A DNA stretch of 64,000 bases from Platerodrilus igneus (lineage: Eukaryota > Arthropoda > Insecta > Coleoptera > Lycidae): assembly GCA_036346225.1 (NCBI GenBank), contig JARFIW010000663.1, positions 1,612,001 to 1,676,000 on the forward strand, given 5' to 3'. The notes under the pieces were generated by a model, which saw only the letters and a program-made list of their open reading frames with translations, had not been told where the DNA came from and did not search any database. Shown piece after piece: positions 24,322 through 33,370 of this stretch. The stretch's first letter is position 1, and each line of letters starts with the position of its first letter. The translations under genes and the position numbers were made by a program.

Positions 24322-24445
24322 TCTACAGCAATTTATTATGACGCCCAAAGTGAGGGGCACGAATTAACGAGCCGATTCCAATGGATCCACAGCAATTTTT
24401 ATGACGCCCGAAACGTGGGACACGAAGTTTTAGTGTTTTCTTTCA
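24322..24445. repeat. Two tandem units near the end of LTR copy D
   Basis: TC(T/C)ACAGCAATTT.TTATGACGCCC..A.GTG.G.CACGAA occurs twice, about 75 bp apart. It is non-coding. Confidence 0.6.
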
Positions 24446-25024
24446 AGGATCCAGTACAATATATATGATTAAAGCACTTTGGCATTTTTACAAAATGCAG
24501 AAAAATTAAACACATTTCAAGCAAATAGTTTTGTTACTATGTAATCTCAATATTTTTTTAGAGTATTTTACTGTGACGCAGTATAATCACAAAAAATGCA
24601 CAAAAATGGACTTTCACTAGTAAGGGATGGTGTGTCGATTCCCAACGTGAATGCGCATAATAGGGGCATAAGAGCAATCATATGAACGTTTGTTAGTATG
24701 TGAAAATATAAGTATTTTCAAGGCACTTCTATAAGATGTAGAATGATTAAGTAAATTGCACTTGACTGAATGCTATTTAGTATGCAAATACATATTTCTT
24801 TGTAAATTATTTTTTCCTGACGAGGTATAATTACACAAATTGCATACAAATTAATGTTCATTGGTATGGGACTGCATATGCTTGTTCAATTGACTTTTAC
24901 AAGATGCAGTGGAGTTGCATAAATTGCTTGCGAATGAATGTTTGTAAGTATGGGACGGCATATGGATCTTCAGGTTGCCTCTAGAAGATGCGGCATAATT
25001 ACATAAATTGCATGCAAATGGACT

Positions 25025-28000
25025 TTACTTAGTGTGGGTCCGCATATGTTTGTTGATGCTGCTTCTACAAGATGCAGTATAATTGCATAAATTAGATGCG
25101 AATGGACGTTCGTTAGTATGGGACTGCATATGAAATTTCAGATTGCTTCTAGTAGATGCGGCATAATTACATAAATTGCAGGCAAATGGACTTTCATTAG
25201 TATGGGTCCGCATATGTTTGTTCAAGCTGCTTTTACAAATTGCAGTATAGTTGCATAAATTACATGCGAAAGGACGTTCGTTAGTATGGGACCGCATATG
25301 AAATTTTAAATTGCTTCTAGTAGATGCGGCATAATTACATAAATTGCATGCAAATGGACGTTCCTTAGTATGGGTCCGCAAATGTTTGTTCAAGCTGCTT
25401 TTACAAGATGCAGTATAGTTGCATAAATTACATGCGAAAGGACGTTCGTTAGTATGGGACCGCATATGAAATTTTAGATTGCTTCTAGTAGATGCGGCAT
25501 AATTACATAAATTGCATGCAAATGGACGTTCCTTAGTATGGGTCCGCATATGTTTGTTCAAGCTGCTTTTACAAGATGCAGTATAGTTGCATAAATTACA
25601 TGCGAATGGACGTTCGTTAGTATGGGACCGTATATGAATTTTCAGGTTGCTTCTACTAGATGCGGTATAATTACATAAATTGCATGCAAATGGACGCTCG
25701 TTAGTATGGGTCCGCATATGTTTGTTCAAGCTGCTTTTACAAGATGCAGTATAGTTGCATAAATTGCATGCGAATGGACGTTCGTTAGTATGGGACCGTA
25801 TATGAATTTTCAGGTTGCTTCTACAAGATGCGGCATAATTACATAAATTGCATGCAAATGGACGCCCGTTAGTATGGGTCCGCATATGTTTGTTCAAGCT
25901 GCTTTTACAAGATGCAGTATAGTTGCATAAATTGCATGCGAATGGACGTTCGTTAGTATGGGACCGCATATGAATTTTCAGGTTGCTTGTACTAGATGCG
26001 GCATAATAACATAAATTGCATGCAAATGGACGCTCGTTAGTATGGGTCTGCATATGTTTGTTCAAGCTGCTTTTACAAGATGCAGTATATTTGCATAAAT
26101 TACATGCGAATGGACGTTCGTTAGTATGGGACCGTATATGAATTTTCAGGTTGCTTCTACAAGATGCGGCATAATTACATAAATTGCATGCAAATGGACG
26201 CTCGTTAGTATGGGTCCGCATATGTTTGTTCAAGGTGCTTTTACAAGATGCAGTATAGTTGCATAAATTGCATGCGAATGGACGTTCGTTAGTATGGGAC
26301 CACATATGAATTTTCAGGTTGCTTGTACTAGATGCGGCATAATTACATAAATTGCATGCAAATGGACGCTCGTTAGTATGGGTCTGCATATGCTTGTTCA
26401 AGCTGCTTCTACAAGATGCAGTATAGTTGCATAAATTACATGCGAATGGACGTTCATTAGTATGGGACCGCATATGAAATTTCAGGTTGCTTCTACAAGA
26501 TGCGGCATAATTACATAAATTGCATGCAAATGGACGCTCGTTAGTATGGGTCCGCATATGTTTGTTCAAGGTGCTTTTACAAGATGCAGTATAGTTGCAT
26601 AAATTGCATGCGAATGGACGTTCGTTAGTATGGGACCACATATGAATTTTCAGGTTGCTTGTACTAGATGCGGCATAATTACATAAATTGCATGCAAATG
26701 GACGCTCGTTAGTATGGGTCTGCATATGCTTGTTCAAGCTGCTTCTACAAGATGCAGTATAGTTGCATAAATTACATGCGAATGGACGTTCATTAGTATG
26801 GGACCGCATATGAAATTTCAGGTTGCTTCTACAAGATGCGGCATAATTACATAAATTGCATGCAAATGGACGCTCGTTAGTATGGGTCCGCATATGTTTG
26901 TTCAAGGTGCTTTTACAAGATGCAGTATAGTTGCATAAATTGCATGCGAATGGACGTTCGTTAGTATGGGACCACATATGAATTTTCAGGTTGCTTGTAC
27001 TAGATGCGGCATAATTACATAAATTGCATGCAAATGGACGCTCGTTAGTATGGGTCTGCATATGCTTGTTCAAGCTGCTTCTACAAGATGCAGTATAGTT
27101 GCATAAATTACATGCGAATGGACGTTCATTAGTATGGGACCGCATATGAAATTTCAGGTTGCTTCTACAAGATGCGGCATAATTACATAAATTGCATGCA
27201 AATGGACGCTCGTTAGTATGGGTCCGCATATGTTTGTTCAAGGTGCTTTTACAAGATGCAGTATAGTTGCATAAATTGCATGCGAATGGACGTTCGTTAG
27301 TATGGGACCACATATGAATTTTCAGGTTGCTTGTACTAGATGCGGCATAATTACATAAATTGCATGCAAATGGACGCTCGTTAGTATGGGTCTGCATATG
27401 CTTGTTCAAGCTGCTTCTACAAGATGCAGTATAGTTGCATAAATTACATGCGAATGGACGTTCATTAGTATGGGACCGCATTTGAAATTTCAGGTTGCTT
27501 CTACAAGATGCGGCATAATTACATAAATTGCATGCAAATGGACGCTCGTTAGTATGGGTCCGCATATGTTTGTTCAAGGTGCTTTTACAAGATGCAGTAT
27601 AGTTGCATAAATTGCATGCGAATGGACGTTCGTTAGTATGGGACCACATATGAATTTTCAGGTTGCTTGTACTAGATGCAGTATAATTACATAAATTGCA
27701 TGCAAATGGACGCTCGTTAGTATGGGTCTGCATATGCTTGTTCAAGCTGCTTCTACAAGATGCAGTATAGTTGCATAAATTACATGCGAATGGACGTTCA
27801 TTAGTATGGGACCGCATATGAAATTTCAGGTTGCTTTTACAAGATGCGGCATAATTACATAAATTGCATGCAAATGGACGCTCGTTAGTATGGGTCCGCA
27901 TATGTTTGTTCAAGGTGCTTTTACAAGATGCAGTATAGTTGCATAAATTGCATGCGAATGGACGTTCGTTAGTATGGGACCACATATGAATTTTCAGGTT

Positions 28001-28921
28001 GCTTGTACTAGATGCGGCATAATTACATAAATTGCATGCAAATGGACGCTCGTTAGTATGGGTCTGCATATGCTTGTTCAAGCTGCTTCTACAAGATGCA
28101 GTATAGTTGCATAAATTACATGCGAATGGACGTTCATTAGTATGGGACCGCATATGAAATTTCAGGTTGCTTCTACAAGATGCGGCATAATTACATAAAT
28201 TGCATGCAAATGGACGCTCGTTAGTATGGGTCCACATATGTTTGTTCAAGGTGCTTTTACAAGATGCAGTATAGTTGCATAAATTGCATGCGAATGGACG
28301 TTCGTTAGTATGGGACCACATATGAATTTTCAGGTTGCTTGTACTAGATGCGGCATAATTACATAAATTGCATGCAAATGGACGCTCGTTAGTATGGGTC
28401 TGCATATGCTTGTTCAAGCTGCTTCTACAAGATGCAGTATAGTTGCATAAATTACATGCGAATGGACGTTCATTAGTATGGGACCGCATTTGAAATTTCA
28501 GGTTGCTTCTACAAGATGCGGCATAATTACATAAATTGCATGCAAATGGACGCTCGTTAGTATGGGTCCGCATATGTTTGTTCAAGGTGCTTTTACAAGA
28601 TGCAGTATAGTTGCATAAATTGCATGCGAATGGACGTTCGTTAGTATGGGACCACATATGAATTTTCAGGTTGCTTGTACTAGATGCGGCATAATTACAT
28701 AAATTGCATGCAAATGGACGCTCGTTAGTATGGGTCTGCATATGCTTGTTCAAGCTGCTTCTACAAGATGCAGTATATTTGCATAAATTACATGCGAATG
28801 GACGTTCGTTAGTATGGGACCGTATATGAATTTTCAGGTTGCTTCTACAAGATGCGGCATAATTACATAAATTGCATGCAAATGGACGCTCGTTAGTATG
28901 GGTCCGCATATGTTTGTTCAA
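25025..28921 (-). CDS. Poly-C2H2 zinc-finger protein, C-terminal frame (1298 codons, about 46 fingers)
   Basis: Every 28 residues repeat FACNLCNY...L..H...HTNERP, that is C-x2-C-x12-H-x3-H with a TNERPF linker (the usual linker is TGE(K/R)PF). The zinc ligands are intact almost throughout; one FASNLC near the end has lost a Cys. Between the second Cys and first His the helices vary little: CRSSLNK, STSNLKI, CKSTLNK and CRSNLKF. The array would therefore read a periodic DNA sequence, if it binds DNA at all. The aromatic core residue expected four places after the second Cys is Ala. No ZAD, BTB, SCAN or other N-terminal domain is visible. Two more decayed fingers continue in frame after the TAA at 25025 (to about 24884). 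The frame is joined to the next only through a 1-base deletion. Confidence 0.75.
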   Translation of the reverse strand: MNKHMRTHTNERPFACNLCNYAASCRSNLKIHIRSHTNERPFACNLCKYTASCRSSLNKHMQTHTNERPFACNLCNYAASSTSNLKIHMWSHTNERPFACNLCNYTASCKSTLNKHMRTHTNERPFACNLCNYAASCRSNLKFQMRSHTNERPFACNLCNYTASCRSSLNKHMQTHTNERPFACNLCNYAASSTSNLKIHMWSHTNERPFACNLCNYTASCKSTLNKHMWTHTNERPFACNLCNYAASCRSNLKFHMRSHTNERPFACNLCNYTASCRSSLNKHMQTHTNERPFACNLCNYAASSTSNLKIHMWSHTNERPFACNLCNYTASCKSTLNKHMRTHTNERPFACNLCNYAASCKSNLKFHMRSHTNERPFACNLCNYTASCRSSLNKHMQTHTNERPFACNLCNYTASSTSNLKIHMWSHTNERPFACNLCNYTASCKSTLNKHMRTHTNERPFACNLCNYAASCRSNLKFQMRSHTNERPFACNLCNYTASCRSSLNKHMQTHTNERPFACNLCNYAASSTSNLKIHMWSHTNERPFACNLCNYTASCKSTLNKHMRTHTNERPFACNLCNYAASCRSNLKFHMRSHTNERPFACNLCNYTASCRSSLNKHMQTHTNERPFACNLCNYAASSTSNLKIHMWSHTNERPFACNLCNYTASCKSTLNKHMRTHTNERPFACNLCNYAASCRSNLKFHMRSHTNERPFACNLCNYTASCRSSLNKHMQTHTNERPFACNLCNYAASSTSNLKIHMWSHTNERPFACNLCNYTASCKSTLNKHMRTHTNERPFACNLCNYAASCRSNLKFHMRSHTNERPFACNLCNYTASCRSSLNKHMQTHTNERPFACNLCNYAASSTSNLKIHMWSHTNERPFACNLCNYTASCKSTLNKHMRTHTNERPFACNLCNYAASCRSNLKIHIRSHTNERPFACNLCKYTASCKSSLNKHMQTHTNERPFACNLCYYAASSTSNLKIHMRSHTNERPFACNLCNYTASCKSSLNKHMRTHTNGRPFACNLCNYAASCRSNLKIHIRSHTNERPFACNLCNYTASCKSSLNKHMRTHTNERPFACNLCNYTASSRSNLKIHIRSHTNERPFACNLCNYTASCKSSLNKHMRTHTKERPFACNLCNYAASTRSNLKFHMRSHTNERPFACNLCNYTASCKSSLNKHLRTHTKERPFACNLCNYAASTRSNLKFHMRSHTNERPFACNLCNYTAICKSSLNKHMRTHTNESPFACNLCNYAASTRSNLKFHMQSHTNERPFASNLCNYTASCRSSINKHMRTHTK

Positions 28922-29928
28922 GGTGCTTTACAAGATGCAGTATAGTTGCATAAATTGCATGCGAATGGACGTTCGTTAGTATGGGACCACATATGAATTT
29001 TCAGGTTGCTTGTACTAGATGCGGCATAATTACATAAATTGCATGCAAATGGACGCTCGTTAGTATGGGTCTGCATATGCTTGTTCAAGCTGCTTCTACA
29101 AGATGCAGTATAGTTGCATAAATTACATGCGAATGGACGTTCATTAGTATGGGACCGCATATGAAATTTCAGGTTGCTTCTACAAGATGCGGCATAATTA
29201 CATAAATTGCATGCAAATGGACGCTCGTTAGTATGGGTCCGCATATGTTTGTTCAAGGTGCTTTTACAAGATGCAGTATAGTTGCATAAATTGCATGCGA
29301 ATGGACGTTCGTTAGTATGGGACCACATATGAATTTTCAGGTTGCTTGTACTAGATGCGGCATAATTACATAAATTGCATGCAAATGGACGCTCGTTAGT
29401 ATGGGTCTGCATATGCTTGTTCAAGCTGCTTCTACAAGATGCAGTATAGTTGCATAAATTACATGCGAATGGACGTTCATTAGTATGGGACCGCATATGA
29501 AATTTCAGGTTGCTTCTACAAGATGCGGCATAATTACATAAATTGCATGCAAATGGACGCTCGTTAGTATGGGTCCGCATATGTTTGTTCAAGGTGCTTT
29601 TACAAGATGCAGTATAGTTGCATAAATTGCATGCGAATGGACGTTCGTTAGTATGGGACCACATATGAATTTTCAGGTTGCTTGTACTAGATGCGGCATA
29701 ATTACATAAATTGCATGCAAATGGACGCTCGTTAGTATGGGTCTGCATATGCTTGTTCAAGCTGCTTCTACAAGATGCAGTATAGTTGCATAAATTACAT
29801 GCGAATGGACGTTCATTAGTATGGGACCGCATTTGAAATTTCAGGTTGCTTCTACAAGATGCGGCATAATTACATAAATTGCATGCAAATGGACGCTCGT
29901 TAGTATGGGTCCGCATATGTTTGTTCAA
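28918..29928 (-). CDS. Poly-C2H2 zinc-finger protein, middle frame (12 fingers)
   Basis: Same four-finger unit repeated three times (1008 bp). It is separated from the neighbouring frames by single-base deletions: at about 28925 and about 29933 the run CTTTTACAAG is CTTTACAAG. Because the two lesions lie one 1008-bp unit apart, the lesion itself was probably copied with the unit, or both are the same homopolymer error. The frame end at 29928 (CKAP) reflects the shifted sequence, not a natural terminus. Confidence 0.65.
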   Translation of the reverse strand: MNKHMRTHTNERPFACNLCNYAASCRSNLKFQMRSHTNERPFACNLCNYTASCRSSLNKHMQTHTNERPFACNLCNYAASSTSNLKIHMWSHTNERPFACNLCNYTASCKSTLNKHMRTHTNERPFACNLCNYAASCRSNLKFHMRSHTNERPFACNLCNYTASCRSSLNKHMQTHTNERPFACNLCNYAASSTSNLKIHMWSHTNERPFACNLCNYTASCKSTLNKHMRTHTNERPFACNLCNYAASCRSNLKFHMRSHTNERPFACNLCNYTASCRSSLNKHMQTHTNERPFACNLCNYAASSTSNLKIHMWSHTNERPFACNLCNYTASCKAP

Positions 29929-30007
29929 GGTGCTTTACAAGATGCAGTATAGTTGCATAAATTGCATGCGAATGGACGTTCGTTAGTATGGGACCACATA
30001 TGAATTT

Positions 30008-32770
30008 TCAGGTTGCTTGTACTAGATGCGGCATAATTACATAAATTGCATGCAAATGGACGCTCGTTAGTATGGGTCTGCATATGTTGTTCAAGCTGCT
30101 TCTACAAGATGCAGTATAGTTGCATAAATTACATTCGAATGGACGTTCATTAGTATGGGACCGCATATGAAATTTCAGGTTGCTTCTACAAGATGCGGCA
30201 TAATTACATAAATTGCATGCAAATGGACGCTCGTTAGTATGGGTCCGCATATGTTTGTTCAAGGTGCTTTTACAAGATGCAGTATAGTTGCATAAATTGC
30301 ATGCGAATGGACGTTCGTTAGTATGGGACCACATATGAATTTTCAGGTTGCTTGTACTAGATGCGGCATAATTACATAAATTGCATGCAAATGGACGCTC
30401 GTTAGTATGGGTCTGCATATGCTTGTTCAAGCTGCTTCTACAAGATGCAGTATAGTTGCATAAATTACATGCGAATGGACGTTCATTAGTATGGGACCGC
30501 ATATGAAATTTCAGGTTGCTTCTACAAGATGCGGCATAATTACATAAATTGCATGCAAATGGACGCTCGTTAGTATGGGTCCACATATGTTTGTTCAAGG
30601 TGCTTTTACAAGATGCAGTATAGTTGCATAAATTGCATGCGAATGGACGTTCGTTAGTATGGGACCACATATGAATTTTCAGGTTGCTTGTACTAGATGC
30701 GGCATAATTACATAAATTGCATGCAAATGGACGCTCGTTAGTATGGGTCCGCATATGTTTGTTCAAGGTGCTTCTACAAGATGCAGTATAGTTGCATAAA
30801 TTACATGCGAATGGACGTTCATTAGTATGGGACCGCATTTGAAATTTCAGGTTGCTTCTACAAGATGCGGCATAATTACATAAATTGCATGCAAATGGAT
30901 GCTCGTTAGTATGGGTCCGCATATGTTTGTTCAAGGTGCTTTTACAAGATGCAGTATAGTTGCATAAATTGCATGCGAATGGACGTTCGTTAGTATGGGA
31001 CCACATATGAATTTTCAGGTTGCTTGTACTAGATGCGGCATAATTACATAAATTGCATGCAAATGGACGCTCGTTAGTATGGGTCTGCATATGCTTGTTC
31101 AAGCTGCTTCTACAAGATGCAGTATATTTGCATAAATTACATGCGAATGGACGTTCGTTAGTATGGGACCGTATATGAATTTTCAGGTTGCTTCTACAAG
31201 ATGCGGCATAATTACATAAATTGCATGCAAATGGACGCTCGTTAGTATGGGTCCGCATATGTTTGTTCAAGGTGCTTTTACAAGATGCAGTATAGTTGCA
31301 TAAATTGCATGCGAATGGACGTTCGTTAGTATGGGACCACATATGAATTTTCAGGTTGCTTGTACTAGATGCGGCATAATTACATAAATTGCATGCAAAT
31401 GGACGCTCGTTAGTATGGGTCTGCATATGCTTGTTCAAGCTGCTTCTACAAAATGCAGTATAGTTGCATAAATTACATGCGAATGGACGTTCATTAGTAT
31501 GGGACCGCATATGAAATTTCAGGTTGCTTCTACAAGATGCGGCATAATTACATAAATTGCATGCAAATGGACGCTCGTTAGTATGGGTCCGCATATGTTT
31601 GTTCAAGGTGCTTTTACAAAATGCAGTATAGTTGCATAAATTGCATGCGAATGGACGTTCGTTAGTATGGGACCACATATGAATTTTCAGGTTGCTTGTA
31701 CTAGATGCGGCATAATTACATAAATTGCATGCAAATGGACGCTCGTTAGTATGGGTCTGCATATGCTTGTTCAAGCTGCTTCTACAAGATGCAGTATAGT
31801 TGCATAAATTACATGCGAATGGACGTTCATTAGTATGGGACCGCATATGAAATTTCAGATTGCTTCTACAAGATGCGGCATAATTACATAAATTGCATGC
31901 AAATGGACGCTCGTTAGTATGGGTCCGCATATGTTTGTTCAAGGTGCTTTTACAAGATGCAGTATAGTTGCATAAATTGCATGCGAATGGACGTTCGTTA
32001 GTATGGGACCACATATGAATTTTCAGGTTGCTTGTACTAGATGCGGCATAATTACATAAATTGCATGCAAATGGACGCTCGTTAGTATGGGTCTGCATAT
32101 GCTTGTTCAAGCTGCTTCTACAAGATGCAGTATAGTTGCATAAATTACATGCGAATGGACGTTCATTAGTATGGGACCGCATATGAAATTTCAGGTTGCT
32201 TCTAGTAGATGCGGCATAATTACATAAATTGCATGCAAATGGACGTTCCTTAGTATGGGTCCGCAAATGTTTGTTCAAGCTGCTTCTACAAGATGTAGTA
32301 TAGTTGCATAAATTACATGCCAATGGACGTTCGTTAGTATGGGACAGCATATGAATTTTCAGGTTGCTTCTAGTAGATGCAGCATAATTACATAAATTGC
32401 ATGCAAATGGACGTTCCTTAGTATGGGTTTGCATATGAATTTTAAGGGCGTCACTACCAAATGTAGCATAATTACATAAATTACATGGAAATGGACATTC
32501 GTTAGTATGCGATCGCATATGAATTTTCAAGCTATTTTTAAAAGGTGCACAATAAATACACAATAGGCATGGAAATTGATGCGCCTTAATTTGGGAAAGC
32601 ATATGAATTTTCAAATTGCCTTTACAAAATGCAGCATAACTACATAAATTACATGGGAATGGACGTTCGTTGGTATGGGAACGCATATGAATTTTCAGGT
32701 TGCATCTAGAAGTTGCAGTATAATTACATAAATTGCATGCAAATGGAGGTTCCTTAGTATAGGTCCGCAT
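30008..32770 (-). CDS. Poly-C2H2 zinc-finger protein, N-terminal frame (920 codons, about 32 fingers)
   Basis: The upstream end has more varied fingers (FPCNLCSYAAFCKGNLKIH, FPCLLCIYCAPFKNSLKIH, FPCNLCNYATFGSDALKIH). These grade into the homogeneous four-finger repeat. A third single-base deletion (TATGCTTGTTC reduced to TATGTTGTTC near 30086) throws the last 29 residues out of frame. The start Met (MRTYTKEPPF) is in mid-finger, so the true N-terminus is not here; decayed fingers continue upstream to about 33370. If the three deletions are assembly errors, one frame of about 2,600 codons results. If real, the locus is a pseudogene or several truncated frames. Confidence 0.7.
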   Translation of the reverse strand: MRTYTKEPPFACNLCNYTATSRCNLKIHMRSHTNERPFPCNLCSYAAFCKGNLKIHMLSQIKAHQFPCLLCIYCAPFKNSLKIHMRSHTNECPFPCNLCNYATFGSDALKIHMQTHTKERPFACNLCNYAASTRSNLKIHMLSHTNERPLACNLCNYTTSCRSSLNKHLRTHTKERPFACNLCNYAASTRSNLKFHMRSHTNERPFACNLCNYTASCRSSLNKHMQTHTNERPFACNLCNYAASSTSNLKIHMWSHTNERPFACNLCNYTASCKSTLNKHMRTHTNERPFACNLCNYAASCRSNLKFHMRSHTNERPFACNLCNYTASCRSSLNKHMQTHTNERPFACNLCNYAASSTSNLKIHMWSHTNERPFACNLCNYTAFCKSTLNKHMRTHTNERPFACNLCNYAASCRSNLKFHMRSHTNERPFACNLCNYTAFCRSSLNKHMQTHTNERPFACNLCNYAASSTSNLKIHMWSHTNERPFACNLCNYTASCKSTLNKHMRTHTNERPFACNLCNYAASCRSNLKIHIRSHTNERPFACNLCKYTASCRSSLNKHMQTHTNERPFACNLCNYAASSTSNLKIHMWSHTNERPFACNLCNYTASCKSTLNKHMRTHTNEHPFACNLCNYAASCRSNLKFQMRSHTNERPFACNLCNYTASCRSTLNKHMRTHTNERPFACNLCNYAASSTSNLKIHMWSHTNERPFACNLCNYTASCKSTLNKHMWTHTNERPFACNLCNYAASCRSNLKFHMRSHTNERPFACNLCNYTASCRSSLNKHMQTHTNERPFACNLCNYAASSTSNLKIHMWSHTNERPFACNLCNYTASCKSTLNKHMRTHTNERPFACNLCNYAASCRSNLKFHMRSHTNERPFECNLCNYTASCRSSLNNICRPILTSVHLHAIYVIMPHLVQAT

Positions 32771-32837
32771 ATGCTTGTTCAGGCTACTTTTACAAGATGC
32801 ATTATAGTTGTATAAATTGCATTAGAGTGGACGTTTG

Positions 32838-33101
32838 TTACTGTGCGACCGCATATTTCAAGCTACTTTTAAAAGATGCAGAATCAGTACACAATGGACA
32901 AATAAATGGATACTCCTTAGTATGTGAATACATATGATTTTTTAAGTTGTCTTTTTGAGATGAAGTAAAATGACATAAATTGCATGCGAGTAGATACAAC
33001 TGCACATGGATTTTTAAACTGGACTTATATGACGCTGCATAATTACTCAAATTGCACGCAAATAGACGCTTCTTAATATGGGAGCGCATTTGGTTTATCA
33101 A
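32838..33101 (-). pseudogene. Decayed upstream zinc fingers
   Basis: RLFACNLSNYAASYKSSLKIH (one Cys lost), LLACNLCHFTSSQKDNLKNHMYSH and YPFICPLCTDSASFKSSLK. These are recognisable fingers with missing ligands and a missing segment between the first two. Further traces reach about 33370. They mark the ancient edge of the array. Confidence 0.7.
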
Positions 33102-33370
33102 CGTACTTTTAGAAGAAGCAGAATAGGGACATAAAAAGTATACATATGGGCGTTCGTTAGCATGTGAAGATATATCAATGTGATTTTGTAGGATGCAAAA
33201 TAAGTATATAAATTATATGCCACAGATGTTCCTTAGTATACTGCCGTCTAATGTAATTGTAAATGTTTTTTTTGGTGACACAAAAGTCACTTCATGGACA
33301 GCCTTGGAGTTGAGACCACATAAGTGATGCACAATAATCACATAAATTGTCTGGGTATTCAAAATACATA

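Larger units (their letters stand above)
22097..24458 (+). mobile_element. Solo LTR copy D (2.36 kb) of the ATAT-flanked family
   Basis: Begins TACTGTGATGGG after ATAT (22093-22096) and ends GTACA before ATAT (24459-24462). C1 and C2 start TTCTGTGAT and TGCTGTGAT, so the expected TG is mutated to TA here. A TATA box lies at 23214, a donor-like CCAG|GTAACG at 23664-23670, and AATAAA at 24111. Downstream of the donor it shares landmarks with the reverse complement of copy A, notably a GAGCTCA.CATA block near 23920 and AGCTTGGGAA near 24205. No protein-coding frame is seen. I infer an LTR that contains promoter, 5' leader and polyadenylation signal. Confidence 0.65.
24600..33370 (-). repeat. C2H2 zinc-finger satellite-like array (84-bp fingers in 336-bp higher-order units)
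   Basis: The whole block is built from 84-bp units, each encoding one 28-residue finger. In the centre (about 26 to 32.2 kb) they form a four-finger, 336-bp repeat: SLNKHMQTHT, NLKIHMWSHT, TLNKHMRTHT and NLKFHMRSHT types in order. A second level of 1008 bp (three 336-bp units) is shown by a CATTTGAAAT variant at 27479, 28487, 29830 and 30836. Units at both edges (24600-25024 and 32450-33370) are strongly diverged. That is the pattern expected when unequal exchange homogenises the middle of an array. Counting the frames gives about 90 readable fingers plus roughly eight decayed ones. Confidence 0.93.

Noticed and set aside
24600..33370. Regular short repeats suggestive of a CRISPR array
   Set aside because: The 84-bp period encodes C2H2 zinc fingers continuously with no unique spacers, and the surroundings are eukaryotic.
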